Notes: generated from the sequence alone by a model not told the origin. 64,000 bases of DNA from Baylisascaris procyonis (GCA_037389465.1 JAZARR010000214.1:5766001-5830000), one strand, 5' to 3'. Positions 24,454 through 36,856 are shown, counted from the stretch's first letter. Program-made: numbers and translations.

Positions 24454-24720
24454 CTAAATATAAGCAATCAAGCTTGTTAAAGGTGAAATCCTGTTTAATT
24501 GTTGAAGTGGGCTAAACATCTTGCAAAATTTCAGCGATTGAAATGATTTGAACAAACAACCAATTTCCATCCATCGGCGATCGACTTGAATGAAGCCGTT
24601 CAGCCTATATCCGCTTGATTGATCGGCATGGGATGATAAACAATCCCGCAATTCAATGGCCTCACTGACAATCATCCAACATGAGGAGTCAATCATCGAA
24701 AATTGGCTAGACGAACTTGC
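24454..24720 (-). CDS. Candidate exon, unknown
   Basis: A GC-richer frame of about 85 codons on the minus strand, read from an ATAG acceptor near 24,720, contains MIDSSCWMIVSEAIELRDCL and GYRLNGFIQVDRRWMEIGC. Unlike its neighbours it has balanced composition and no stop until 24,454. No clear donor was found. It could follow the PPPPY exon at 25,050-25,198 on the same strand. Function unknown. Confidence 0.25.
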   Translation of the reverse strand, partial: ASSSSQFSMIDSSCWMIVSEAIELRDCLSSHADQSSGYRLNGFIQVDRRWMEIGCLFKSFQSLKFCKMFSPLQQLNRISPLTSLIAYI

Positions 24721-25049
24721 TATATCACACGATTAGGGTATTCATAGCAAACGGATACGAGAAAAAGATCTCTTGAACTAATAAATCATTTAAAAGTGCC
24801 CTTTAAAAACGGCCTCTTTCGCCACTCTTTTCAGATCGCTATCCGCAAGGAAAATCTGACCAAGATCAAACGTTTTGGATGTTGTCGAGGATGGAAAAAT
24901 GTTAGATAGGTAGGATGAAGGCATATGAATCACAATCTGAAGCATAGTTGCACATGAAGTCGCATAACTATTAGTAAAATGCTTTCACAGCGTATTAAAC
25001 TTTATGCGATAATAATTGAAATCAACTCATTGAAACTATTAAGGCTTAC

Positions 25050-25198
25050 CTCAGTATTGTGAATGGAAGTAGGTTGTGTTTGAAAAACGCTTTCTTCGGA
25101 AGATTCTGAGTATGGTGGTGGTGGTGCCTCATAGAAATGTGTTGATGTTTTTGTTGTTGGTGGCGATACACTTGAGAATAGGGGAGCACCGCACAACA
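25050..25198 (-). CDS. Exon with a PPPPY motif, cytoplasmic-tail-like
   Basis: Near-consensus sites on both sides: acceptor TTTATTTCAG before 25,198 and donor GAG|GTAAGC after 25,050. The 49 codons read LCGAPLFSSVSPPTTKTST, then YEAPPPPYSESSEESVF and end SIHNTE. APPPPY fits the PPxY consensus bound by WW domains (established knowledge), and the Ser/Glu/Thr-rich context resembles cytoplasmic tails of single-pass membrane adaptors. The exon enters in phase 1 and leaves in phase 0. An upstream exon may lie at 25,375-25,290 on the same strand (PNTSQSSQRSWRPHFYDQ). No membrane segment was found, so the tail interpretation is inference. Confidence 0.5.
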
Positions 25199-25222
25199 CT
25201 GAAATAAAGAATCTGCTTTAGA

Positions 25223-25414
25223 ATGAAGAAAAGAGTTATGGCTAGAAATGCTGCATTTGTACTGCAGTATTTCAACTTGATCATAAAAATGTGGTCGCCA
25301 ACTTCGCTGAGACGATTGCGAAGTATTAGGCCACAACGAAAAATTGGACCGATATTGTGCTATAATTGCTATCAAGGAGTGGAGGAAATTTTTAAAAATG
25401 CTAGCCGGAAATAA
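25223..25414 (+). CDS. Small open reading frame, 63 aa, antisense to a candidate exon
   Basis: An ATG-initiated frame (MKKRVMARNAAFVLQYFNLI) runs to a basic second half (SLRRLRSIRPQRKIGP) and CYNCYQGVEEIFKNASRK, then TAA. It overlaps on the opposite strand the possible upstream exon of the PPPPY gene; only one is likely real. CxxC appears once (CYNC), too little for a zinc domain. Confidence 0.22.
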   Translation: MKKRVMARNAAFVLQYFNLIIKMWSPTSLRRLRSIRPQRKIGPILCYNCYQGVEEIFKNASRK

Positions 25415-28400
25415 AACTCAAAAATGAGGAATATTTCTAATCGATGAACAGAAGGTAGTTGAAGAAAATATTTCTTTGACGATCAGCAACGCTAAAATCA
25501 TATAAGAATTTCATGGCCTTGCTTAGTTGTGAATATATTCTATAATATCGAATAAATTGAATCTTTTTTGTTCGTCATCGTCGAATGGAGGAAACATTAT
25601 ATCTTTGAATGAGGAATTGCCTGAGGCATATGCTCGCTAAGTATTCAGTGAATATTTTATCAGAAATTTTGCCTTCTTCTTTTCCCATAAGAAAGTAATC
25701 AAAAATGAGCAATAATTCATTGCTCAAAGTAGAAATATTAATAAATAATATTTGGGAATATAAGAATTGTAAACAAAACGTTTGAAATTATAAAAAAAAT
25801 TTCCTCAGCATTGCATTTGGGAATTCATTTGGGAATTATGAAGAACATATATGGAATTTTACTAAATGGATTTATGGAAGGTAATATCAAAACAAAGCTT
25901 AAAGAAAAATTTGCAAGTTGAATGAACATCATAAATTCCCTTTATAATTTATCCAAATGCGCATTTTACGCATATAAATGATCTTTAGAAGAATTTTTTT
26001 TTAAAGAAATAAAGGGCAAAAGCGAGAGGAATCAAAGGAAATATTTCAATATTTCTGTAGAATATGCTTGGATAAATACGCATTGTAACTCACTTAAAAA
26101 GTGTTCATAATCGATCTGAATATTCTTCGTTAGGGCTCGAAGATGACAAAAGGTCGTCATACGTTAGTAGTCATCCGTTCATAATGGCTAATGCTCAAAA
26201 ACATAGATCAAATGCAATAATTGCTAGCAAATACTTGTTGAGACCACCTATCAGGAGAATAATAAAATATAATCAAAAATCATTTGCATAATAGTCATTT
26301 CTCATAAGAGATCTTTAATGCATCAATGAAATTTGCAAAATTTATAACCTCACTAACATAATGGCCACATATGAAATAGAAGCATAAGAAATACGTCAAA
26401 TAATCGAGATAATTTATGACGTCATTCGATCTATACATGAGTACGCTGTAGTACGATTCAAATGAGGAGCGGTAATGATGAAAATGGAAATTTCAAGATT
26501 TTCGAGAAAATTCATACAAAAAAAGTACGGAAAAGTGGCTATAATAAAGAAAAATTTCAGTAGCAGCAAGAAGAAATTTGCAATCGTAGAAATGCATTGA
26601 GAGGAGAACCATTTATTCAAAATTTTCGGAAGTTATTCGAGAAATTTCAACAATACAATTGAGGTGAGTATAAAGCAACGATTCTAATCGAGCATTACAA
26701 AAAAAATCGTTAGTCTTTTTCTAATAAAACCAGAAGTTGCAAGTGTTACATTCATGAAAAATGACATGCATTAAAATTGATGCAAAAATTGAGATCGGTT
26801 GAGCAACTTATCGAGTTGACAATGACGATGATTACTCTTTTTATTGTCTGATTATCGACGAACTCTTGAGAATTAAGCTGTGAATTTGCCCACTAACTAA
26901 CTTCACATTTCCTCTACTCCTTTTTTTATTTGCTTGTCAAAGATTTTTAGAATTTTTAGCAGATTTCATCTAGCAGATTTTGCTTGACGAACCTTCAAAA
27001 ATTACATCATGAATTGGCGTAGCGCTCATCTAAGCTTAAATGGTCATTGTGTTGAAAATCGAAAGGAAAAAGGCGTTCACACCGGTCTTGTTCTACAGAT
27101 TGTCCATAAAATAAGAAATATTGTTGAATATTTGCTTCGTCATTTGTTCATTACATAGATAAGTATTTAACTATTATTTGTATGAATAGTACACCATCAA
27201 GCTATGCATAACGAAAAAGCATATCAACGACTGAGATATCCACTTTTTGAGTTGATATTTGCAATGATTTTGAAATGTAGGACTTTTGACGGAACGACAG
27301 GAGAGCTGAGAGGAGGAGGGGTTAATTTCAAAAAAAATTGTCATATTCTTGCGTGTCCTATTTTTCCATAACTTTCCAGTGATGAATTTATTTCTGAATA
27401 TATATTCTCTTTGAAAACATTTAGCATTGAAACAAATAACTCGTTCGATTGCGCAATTCTCGCCAAAATATGTCTGAGTTATGCAAATTTATAAAAAAAA
27501 ACTTATATTTAAAGAGATCATAAAAGCGAGTGGAAATTTCACCTTAGGGAATCAAAATATTTGCATTTAATCAATCAACATTTTTTTTCCATCTATTCGA
27601 CTTTTATTTGCATTTTCCTCTCTTTGTTGCTCATAGAATATTCCGATTTGAAAAAAATATTCAAACAATAAATAAACAACAAATATACAAATATTAAACA
27701 ATATTAATTTCGTCTATGATCGCTTTTCTCAAATGAATAATCTTGGAATTAAAGCAGACTCCTTTCGTCACTCTTTTTATTTCAGGCTTAAAAAATTTTG
27801 CTTAGTGAAATTGTTTATTTCAAGTTTGATTCATTCAAACCTCGCTTAAAAACTCTATTTTACAAAGTTTTTCACATGTGAGCATAAGTGAAAAGTGCTT
27901 CAAATATTTCGCATCTAATCTAAGACCATTATAACGATCATCATAACCATTATTCTTTTGATTGTCGACTATCGTGACGATAACTTTTACGTTCTTAATG
28001 GGCTATTGATAGCTTACTCAACCTTAAAAACCTATAGAAATATATTCAAAATTTTCTCTCCGACGAACATTTTCATTATCCAACCTATGCGCCTTATAAA
28101 CTTTCATAAACACAGCCTACGTGACAATGAAATCGAATAAAAATAAAGAAAATGAAATTCTCTGAGTGAATCTCCACTTTGAGAATACAATAAGATGATG
28201 CATTAAGGAATTGCTCTAAATCGAGCAATATTCCAAAAAAGTTAAGAAGGAATATAAAGAAAATGAATTAAGCAAAAATTGAAAAGTTTAAGCGCTAATC
28301 TGAATCATTTAAATCTAAATCTATATGAATGGAAAATCTATACGATTATAGTTAAATCATGATTTTTATTAGCATTTTATTTTATTGTATTGTATCATGA

Positions 28401-28735
28401 ATAAAGAGAAACATAGAAACGATCTATTTCACTCTATGATTACCCAACGGTGATAAATAATTGCTGTCTATTGAAAAAAAGAGCCTCTCAAGAAGACAAT
28501 TTGGAGCCTCCGAAAGAGCACAGAAATAGAACAGCATTTAAGCAACGGAAAGTGTCCATAATTTTGAATGTATTGCAAAATTGTTAGTTTGAATCGATTA
28601 TTACAAACAATTTTGAAGGAGAAATTATTAGACCATAGCTCATTTTGAATTTTAATTCAAAAATGTGTTTTTTTTTTCCAGCAAGTGAGTGCCAATCAGA
28701 TTTTCAGCGAAAAAAAAAGAAGTTTGAATAAAAAC
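25415..28735. other. Mostly non-coding interval
   Basis: No gene supported. Lysine-rich or membrane-like frames at 26,414-26,620 (both strands) and a frame at 27,958-28,140 lack starts or splice sites. At about 28,587 on the minus strand an ATG begins a short signal-peptide-like frame (MDTFRCLNAVLFLCSFGG) that stops after 23 codons. Confidence 0.35.
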
Positions 28736-28822
28736 CTTACACGTTTTCAATAAACATGAACCCATCGCTGGTTTTCGGTTGAGAGTTTCATCCGTTACCA
28801 CAGTGTCTCTCATTGTTTTCAA
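28736..28822 (-). CDS. Single well-bounded exon, 29 aa, unknown
   Basis: Lies between a strong acceptor (TTTCTATTTTCAG) and a donor (TGTAAG|GTTTTT) and is phase 0 at both ends. It reads LKTMRDTVVTDETLNRKPAM then GSCLLKTCK. An internal ATG (MRDTVV...) could be a start if the acceptor is used for trans-splicing. Neighbouring exons on this strand were not located with confidence. No family recognised. Confidence 0.45.
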
Positions 28823-29063
28823 CTGAAAATAGAAAAATTTAGAAATTTTAAAAATTCGAGAAGAAAAAAAAAAACAGGAAATTAGAAAAAAAAATGATCG
28901 ATAGAATTAAAAAAAAAATGCTAAAGAATTGGAGAAGAATTTGAGAAAAGTGATTGACAAGGTTTGAAAAAAAAAAGAAACTTCAAATTCTCGACAGGCA
29001 TGCGAATCCGGTAGTGAATCTGCTTGCAAATATGCTTTTGAGCTCCAACGAAAAAAAACTAAG

Positions 29064-29258
29064 TTGAAAATGATGATGATAGTATCGCTCGTTTAGAATT
29101 TGGCAAATTGCATCCGCGACGATCGCCTGAATTGCAGAGTGAAAGGTAAGTGAAGATGCTCCCATTTTTATTGCCCTCCGCCCTACCCTAGGCGAGTACC
29201 CTCCTTTCTACACACTAAAAAGGAATATGAACGACCTCAATGGTTGATCCTAAAGTAA
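29064..29258 (+). CDS. 3' end of a gene with a 46-nt intron
   Basis: Exon 1 (about 29,064-29,145) codes ENDDDSIARLEFGKLHPRRS then PELQSE and ends at a perfect donor (AAG|GTAAGT). The 46-nt intron ends in a long pyrimidine run and CCCTAG. Exon 2 (29,192-29,258) joins in phase 2 and codes R, then RVPSFLHTKKEYERPQWLIL, K and TAA. The acceptor of exon 1 (ACTAAG) is poor, so its start is approximate. The product's end is polar, with no membrane segment; function unknown. The minus strand has an ATG-initiated open frame here (MGASSLTFHSAIQAIV...), but it lacks the matching splice signals. Confidence 0.6.
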
Positions 29259-29485
29259 TATGAATAATCAATGATTTCACTCACAACAATATAGAATTCT
29301 GCCACAGATCAACGTTTACAATGCATATTTAGAGTAAAGATAGGTATTCAATCTCAGGGGGCTCTCAAGAAGCTTTCTTAAGGATAGCTTCGTTAAGGAT
29401 CTTTTAACCCCAGTATTTGATATTATTGGCAACATGAGTGCGGATGATTCTAATGAATGTTGTGCGTTGTTAGAATAACGCTTTT

Positions 29486-29910
29486 TTATATGGTATCTCT
29501 ATTCATGACCTTTCTGCCTGAAAGGCAGCTATTGATAATCACTCTGTTGCATTGACACAACACTCTAACGATAGCGTACTGCTTGACACGGTCATGATCG
29601 AAAAGAAACAGTCTTTGATCCAATCAGACAACAGTGAAACAATTAAATGCAAATCTCGATCCCTCCAATATTCAAAAGTGAATCGATTTTGATCTTTCTT
29701 ATAAAAGCAATTTGGAGAGAGAAGGAACTAAAGTCTGTCGAGTGAAAATTTAGCGGAAATGGAGACTGAACATTCAAATGAAAATCATCATCCAAAGGAA
29801 TTCCTCTTCTTCCACTCGAAAAGTCACTCACCACTATCGCAATGACATTTGTCTTGCTGATTACCGACATATACATTAGTACAATAAGCTATAAAAGCTC
29901 GTATACGGCC
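29486..29910 (-). CDS. Cysteine-bearing 3' exons, possibly secreted
   Basis: Exon 1 (29910-29832; acceptor GTGTCTGTTAG, donor G|GTGAGT) codes GRIRAFIAYCTNVYVGNQQD followed by KCHCDS. The C...CxC arrangement recalls the last finger of Ly6/ET-type modules. Exon 2 (29517-29486; acceptor CTGCCTTTCAG) joins in phase 1 and adds RKVMNRDTI and TAA, lacking the usual final CN. A different frame of exon 1 would read a membrane-like stretch (LIVLMYMSVISKTNVIAIV) from a second acceptor, so frame is not fully certain. An upstream cysteine-rich frame (30,132-30,047, FLPWKLFLCLINIKLRCN) lies on the same strand but does not join in phase. Confidence 0.38.
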
Positions 29911-30684
29911 CTAACAGACACGGGAATGGGCACGGTAAAAGGGGCACAATTTCAGAGAAGGATGAAATCTAAGTCGGATTTGTGAATGAAATTTAAACGA
30001 CCCCGTTTAAAGGGAAGAGTGAGGGAGTGAATCAGAAAAGGGCCACATTGAGGAGGACGAAAGCAATATTCGAAATTACAGCGCAGTTTAATGTTAATAA
30101 GGCAAAGAAACAGCTTCCAAGGTAGAAAACTTCTGCAAGAGCAACCAATAATCTAATAAAAGAGAACAGACAAAATAAGCAAGTATTTTGAGAGAAGGAA
30201 TAGCAACAGCCACGAGGGAACAACAAAAGAATTTCGAAATGTGCGCAACAGACATAAAATGATGACATCAAAATTGATTATGGGAATGTCAATGAAAAAA
30301 AAAGTAATTCAGACATTGATCGACCAAACCCCTATAGATTACCATCAAAGAAGAAGGCGGATTAATGATCGATGTGCGCATTTTTAAGGGTCATATTGCT
30401 AACAAATGGTTGCCATAATTTTGGCTTTTTTTTTCGCGAAATCTTTTCTCGACGCTAGCTTCTCGATCATTTATTATAATGTTTTGTTCATTTCCTTGAA
30501 TATTTCAAGGAGAAGGTTATTTCGATTAATGCCAACCTCAAATATTTGAAGCATTGAAGTGTGGCGGAGATAATGATGTATAACTCCGGCTATCAAATTC
30601 GATCAAATTCGCTAGATCAAATTCGACTCCGCCGGAGACCAAAAGCTTGCTCTGGGTTCCTGCTTCGCCATCTCAATAAAGGAA

Positions 30685-30891
30685 TTAGCTCCCGCCGACT
30701 CTGACAATGGGAAAGGACGAAGTCAATTCATTGGATTTGGCTCCTCCATGCTCGGTAATGTCAAAAATCTGTGAAAGGCAAGCGTCGAGAATTTCAAGCG
30801 TTACTATAAGCAAAAGCGATCTTTTTACATCTGAAACTGATACATAGTAGTTCCACTTATGAGTGCGCTTAACACTTTCATCTTCCATCAT
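30685..30891 (-). CDS. Small open reading frame, 68 aa
   Basis: An ATG-initiated frame (MMEDESVKRTHKWNYYVSVS) passes through a hydrophobic helix (SLLLIVTLEILDACL) to a polar end (GGAKSNELTSSFPIVRVGGS) and TAA. It could be a single-exon gene or contain an intron (acceptor GCCTTTCACAG inside). Codon use is balanced compared with nearby chance frames. Function unknown. Confidence 0.35.
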   Translation of the reverse strand: MMEDESVKRTHKWNYYVSVSDVKRSLLLIVTLEILDACLSQIFDITEHGGAKSNELTSSFPIVRVGGS

Positions 30892-31014
30892 TAACACTCA
30901 AGATTACTATTGTTTTGTCAATTACTATTACTTCTAGCAAACATTATTTACAACATTAGTCCAAAACATATATTAAATACCATTAGTAACAACTGTAACT
31001 AATACTACTTAATA

Positions 31015-31740
31015 GTTTTGTTACTTCGATGCCTACCGGGCTAGTAGTTATCCCACTGCCAGTGGTCGCATGATTAAGCCACCATTCAACCTTCCTTTCG
31101 GAGGTTAGCCAGGAAGTTTTTGGGTGTCATTAGGTACTCGGATTGTGGGACAACAGTTGGAGTCTTCAAGGGTGACCTTAGAGTTTGGGATACCCAAAGT
31201 GACAGCAATGGACGTATTTCTCACCAAAGAACTCAACCTCTTCATTCAGTTCCAGAGTCAATCAAAGAGCCGACTCTTCGAAATTGACTTCCAATGGGGA
31301 TACATTCTTCACCAATGGGGATACAGCTTACAGTTGGAAATAACTCTTAACGCATAGATTCAGTTTCGAAACATGAAAAAACTTTTGACTAAGAAAAATT
31401 CAACAAAATCAGCGATGTTAATATCTAAGGTGCTATTTGAAAAAATCCGTAAAAATCATTGCGGATTCAAAACTTCTCGCATCATTTTTCGCGAATTGTT
31501 CACTAACACCATAACAGACGCGCCTATGGAATCGGCTTAATTAGCATTTTTGTATGTCGGCAGCTTGAAATTGAAAACCTATTCTCGGTGCCTAACGAGG
31601 CACCCGAAACCCATGGGGTTCACCATATTGTCCATAACTTATGCAGAATACGACTAGTCGGCGGGCGAATGAGTTTTTAGAGACCAGTAAGGGGACAGAT
31701 CTCGATTGCTGGATTTATGATCAGTACTTTATGGTTTTAT
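31015..31740. other. GC-richer island with open frames and a perfect hairpin
   Basis: Composition is clearly less AT-rich than either flank. In the first half, plus-strand frames are open. One reads RYSDCGTTVGVFKGDLRVWD and stays hydrophilic until TGA near 31,293; another stays open from about 31,124 to 31,357. No start or splice pair selects between them. At 31,587-31,604 GGTGCCT/AGGCACC forms a perfect 7-bp stem with loop AACG, followed by the palindrome CCCATGGG. It could be coding exons, a structured RNA or a decayed mobile element. Confidence 0.4.
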
Positions 31741-31799
31741 GGGATAAAACAACCAGATAATCAGATACATATGTATGCATGCAGCGATGCAACGCCTAT

Positions 31800-34700
31800 A
31801 TAATGCAAAAAAAAAATTTTTTTTTTAATGCGTTAAAATTTTCCCGTCTATTCAACTACCTACCATTGTATATTTTTTATATCAAACCGATTTTTTCATA
31901 TGCAAATCAGTGAACTTCTATAATACCATTCAAATGATGAATACCATGATGGAAGGTCTCAATCACATTGAAGATTATTACCAATGACGATCGAATGAGT
32001 GAAAAAATTTAAGTCAAAAAAAAAAAAAACATAGCTGTGAGTGTTACCGATCAATTGAACCTATACACATCGATATAGCACTCTAATTGGAAATTTGAAT
32101 GTAACATTTCTTCAACTAAACAAAATCGTTGTTGATTTTGGCTAAGCGTTCCCTTTATGATCTAATGAACACGATTATTTGTCTTGTTGTTTAAATGTCA
32201 TATGCAATTGATTTTTCTCATTGTTTGTGAATGTATACGGATGAGTAATTTTTAATTATCTCTTTTCATGTGAACGACTTATTGTTCTAGTATATTAGCT
32301 GAAGAATTTCATACAAAGATGTATAGGACAACTATATCGAATGCCACAATAAGGTAATTACACTAGAAGTTTTTCCCAGAGGTCAGTCTAGTAGTATAGG
32401 ATAGAGTGGAAACACTAAGGAAAGTTGGCATTCCATTTCACAAGAGAACCCTCTCATAGAACAGCATATTATTACTAAGTGAAGCAAAAGTTACCACCTA
32501 AAGAATTGCTACTCTTGAATTTCCGCTTGAATCTTTTCAACTGTGATGGTCGTAGTGTTCTAAGAAAAATATGGCATGCATGAAATTGGAAATGGGCTGG
32601 CTATAACCTATCACAACTTTTTTCAATGCGACAAAACAAAGGAAAATCTCAACGCTCCTCTTTTGTTTCACATTGAAAAAATACGCCAATATCAACAGAA
32701 ATAAGAAATTTCTCTATTAGTGAGCAATTTGTTACATTTCGATCTCGATCTCAATCTCGACCTCGATCTCAATCTCGATGAGTTTGATTGAAGTTTTGAT
32801 TGCTACTTTAGATGCATTTCCAATTCTTGTGAAATTTCTGGAAATGCATTTGCACGAAACGTTTTTCTATTTATTTATAAATTTTTCCACCTGACCAAAA
32901 AACGTAGATTAAGAAATTCTTCCGGTGAAAAGTTTTTTCTCCTTCTTAGTCCTCTCTTCATTCCAGTTGAAAATAGAGTTGAAATTAATAGCTAAAGAAA
33001 TGGGGAAAAAAAGGAAGAAAATCGATGCAGAAAAGAAATTATTTCCTTCTATGACTTTTTCAATCACATTTAATAGCTAAAATTGCAACTATTTAAATTT
33101 CTGAAGAAGATAATTAGTATCGATTGCAAAAAATCTATAAAAATAAAATTTAACGAGTACCTTAATGCCAGTATATTTAATTACCTACTGAAAAGTAATT
33201 CAAGCATTAAAGATTAAAGATTAAGGATTAAAGTAGCCCTCAAAATTTATATGAATACAGATTAAACGATGGTATTATTCGCAAAAGATGATTCTAAATT
33301 AGGCTAATATAAGGTAGTTTCAAGTTTCAAGTTTTCAAAAAAAAAGAAGCTAAAATTCTTAAAATTTCAGTGGAATTCACCATTGAATCACACAATATTC
33401 GCTAGAAATTGCTTAATGATAGCAATAATCCGCGAGTAAAAGAGATTTTCTTCCAATGGATATAACTATGATATTTAAGGAGTTATTGCTTTAGGAGAGG
33501 CGGAACAATATTCACGAAAACGAAAGGAAGAATAAACAATTGGAAAAGTTTTCTTAATATAATGAAAGTGTTCTGCATTTCCGTTTATTATTACATCAAC
33601 CAACTGCTAATTTCTGCAGCTGAGTTATAATAATGCACTAGTAATTGTTATTCAAATTTTAACTTAACCGGAAATAAATTTTTCGATACACTCAAAAATA
33701 TATTCAACGATTATGAAAAATTCATATATTCAACAAACGATTGCGAAAATTTTGCACAAAATATTCATTTCCGTAAGATGAATGATAGTGATAAATGCAC
33801 AAAGAATCGTATTGATATGGGCTAATAAATTTTAGGCGCATTTAAGTGCCTATCGATGTTTCAGAAGCTACACGAATCAACTTTACGAGGTCGGCAACCT
33901 AGCTCATGAATTTTCTTTATTCTTACTTCAATGGCTATCGAGATAACAAACATCGGAGAAATAGATAAGCAATATACAACATCGCCTATAATGGCATTTT
34001 GTAGGATGCAATTCTGCTAAGGCGTATAAAAATGAAAGACGAATTCGATTGTTAAACCTATTTATTCAAAAAAAAACAGTGTATCTTTTCATCAATGCAT
34101 CAGAAAGCTTTTTTTTTTGGTGGTAATAAAAAGTTGTATCCGAAGAAAATTTTCAAAGAAGCTTCGATTTAAAGATGAAAAAAAAAGCTTTTTTTTTTAT
34201 TAATTGCTGCTTTGTTTAATATAACTCATCAATTAGTATTCTATCAACCTCAACTCATTAAATAGATAATTAAACGTTCGTCTAAACAATAATTGGGGAA
34301 TGTGTTTTATTGTTGAAAAATCTCTAACTTTCTATGAAAAGATAAGATATGATCTAATGCATAGAAATTAAGTATACATTTTTATCAAATTCTATTTGGG
34401 GAAGAAAATAGTTGATGAAAAAAATTCCCATAAACGTTTACAGCCAATTTTTAAATGCCTTTATATCAACTGCTATAAAAAAAGCACTAGAAAATTAAAC
34501 GAATAAATGATGCTATTTATTGATGAAAGGATAATTTTTTTTTTTTTTTTTTGATGAAAAAGTTCATCACTCGTTTAAATAGTTGATGGATCTCGCTAAT
34601 GTGCTGAAATAGACGACAATTTGCAAGAAAGATCAACCATATTTCAGTGTATAACCAGTGATTTTTATATTTAGCTTATTACTACGTTAATGCTTTCTTT

Positions 34701-35280
34701 TCCCTGCCCTTCCCCCTCTCCCAAAAAAAAGAAAAAAAATTTAAAAAAAAAAGAAAAAATTATTTTTGTAGGTCGAATAATATCATACGAATCATTTATG
34801 CGAATATTGCACAAATATCCTTGTGGAAAAGAAAATATATGTGTAGCAGACGTATGAATATATAAATATAGCGTTTTGTTGCAAATATACGAAACTTGAG
34901 AGAAGCTTTAAATCGCCTTAAAGAATGAGTCGTACTCTGATTTATCCATAACGTGGTTGCAAGAAATATGATACTTTCCTAGATTACAATGGAAATTTTT
35001 TTAACTCACTCGGCTAGCTCGAACAAACGTCCTATTCGGTTCAACGTAAAAAAGTGAACTTCGACCGATAATGGCTCGTCTTGATTCGGAAACGAATATT
35101 AGTTGATAGAAATGTCGTGCCGGTATCTGAAACGAAGAAAGTGAAAAAGTAGATTAGAAGGACATGGATTAGAAGTGTCTCATTTCGAATCAAATTTGGA
35201 ATCAAGGAGAACATTTAGAAGCACATCTCAAATAAACGTAATTTGAATCTAATTTAGAATACATTTAGCGCTTACATTAT
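31800..35280. other. Non-coding interval
   Basis: No gene seen on either strand. Holds a CTCGAT/CTCAAT repeat (32,739-32,779), an ATTAAAG repeat (about 33,207-33,234) and several A/T homopolymers. Confidence 0.45.
32739..32779. repeat. CTCRAT hexamer repeat
   Basis: About seven tandem CTCGAT/CTCAAT/CTCGAC units, alternating at the fourth position. Confidence 0.8.
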
Positions 35281-35432
35281 TCATGTTGCAAGTAAAGGAA
35301 TGCATTCGCTTAAAGATGAAGCTAAAGGATGAGACAGTGTGTAGACTAGAGGAATCTCCTCCACGCTAATAGCCACTGGATATATCTTATAGGAACATGG
35401 CCCTTTAATTGGAATGGTACTTCGCTGTGAAT
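35281..35432 (-). CDS. 3'-terminal exon, 49 codons, unknown
   Basis: A strong acceptor (TTTTATGTTTAG) precedes 35,432. The frame that needs two leading bases reads SQRSTIPIKGPCSYKIYPVA then ISVEEIPLVYTLSHPLASSL and SECIPLLAT, followed by TGA. Composition is balanced, with two cysteines. A possible upstream exon near 36,000-35,890 on the same strand (QTEKCHYIDCLDYSSFQ) ends in a phase that does not match directly. Function unknown. Confidence 0.45.
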
Positions 35433-36856
35433 CTAAACATAAAATAAAATACGAAAGACAATTAATATGAAACATTTTTAAATGATATATCGGTTGCAGA
35501 ATTTTATAAAAAAAATAACAAAGAATAAGAGCATCATTTGAAATGAAACAACATTAGAAAATAGAAAAAGTTAGCGATAATAATTTCCATAATTTTGCAA
35601 CAACAGCAAATAATTTATTCTTCAATGCAATCGTATATTTGAAAATAACGCGAAAAAACTTTCAATAATTTCATCCACCTAAATTTTACTTATGAGATTT
35701 ATTATCATCAAGGTAGAAATGATCGCATTAACACTATAGAAATAAAAAAAAAACGCATATTATCCTAGAGGAATGAAATAAAATTAATCATTTTTTTAAT
35801 AGAGACCACCCAATAAACGATCTCAGCAAAAATTTTTTCTTGCGGCGATTTATTTTGAAGAAACGCTTTTCACCCTTATAATGCACTATTACTTCAAAAT
35901 GGGCAATAGAATTTGAAAAGAAGAATAATCTAAGCAATCTATATAATGGCATTTTTCCGTTTGCCTAGGACAGAATACAACTATGCAATGTGATGCTATT
36001 ACTATGGATTGGATGGATGAAAAAAAAAATTCACGATTATGCTTTTTGTTGGCTAAAGAAAGAAGCAGCACAAGGCGATGATTCTTTAATAAAAATTTAG
36101 ACTTAACTGAACTTTGTACGTTTTTTCTCGCAATATCTAATTAATTGAGTAGATTTATTCATCTTTTTTTTTCACGAATAACGTAAAAATCTATCATAGA
36201 GAAAAAAAGCTTGCAAAAGAACTTCGGCAATTAGCCATTTTTCATCGAAATTTGCATTCAAATCATAAAGTGAGTTTTTATTAAATAAATATGCAAAAAT
36301 TTCACATGCATAAAGTCTCTCTTTGCAATCGCCATTGAAACTATCGATGAAAAAAACGTTGCATAGGTGATATCTAACTGCAATAGTGATCGTAGCAATT
36401 TTTTTTTCATTAAAAAAGTTGATTTTTCATGAAATATTTGAAAAAGTAGGCAAATTTGATCGTTTGAGCTAATAATGGAGACGCTCTCGTAGAAGAAAAA
36501 AAAAAGGATTGAATTATTTATAATTTAGTTTTTCGGAGAAAAATTGACTACTTTCAGTAGATATATTTTTTGTGAAAACAATCGAATCATTTCAAAATGA
36601 AGGAAACTCTTCAAATTTATTAAATTTTTTTAATTTGCGCAAATGATGAATAGGAGTATAAAAGAAAATTTAAATGCAAATTTCCCATGAAAATAAGTAA
36701 TTATCTCATATTTCAAAAATGCTATTGACGATTTATTTTGGGGTGAATAAATTTTTCGGAATAGCAAAGCGAAATGAGTGTGAATGAAAGGCACACATCT
36801 GGCGAGTTCGAGAAAATAATTTGAAAGCCGAATAAAAATATAATGAATTCAAAAAA
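35433..36856. other. Mostly non-coding interval
   Basis: Contains the weak minus-strand exon candidate near 35,890-36,000. Otherwise AT-rich with T-runs. Confidence 0.35.
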
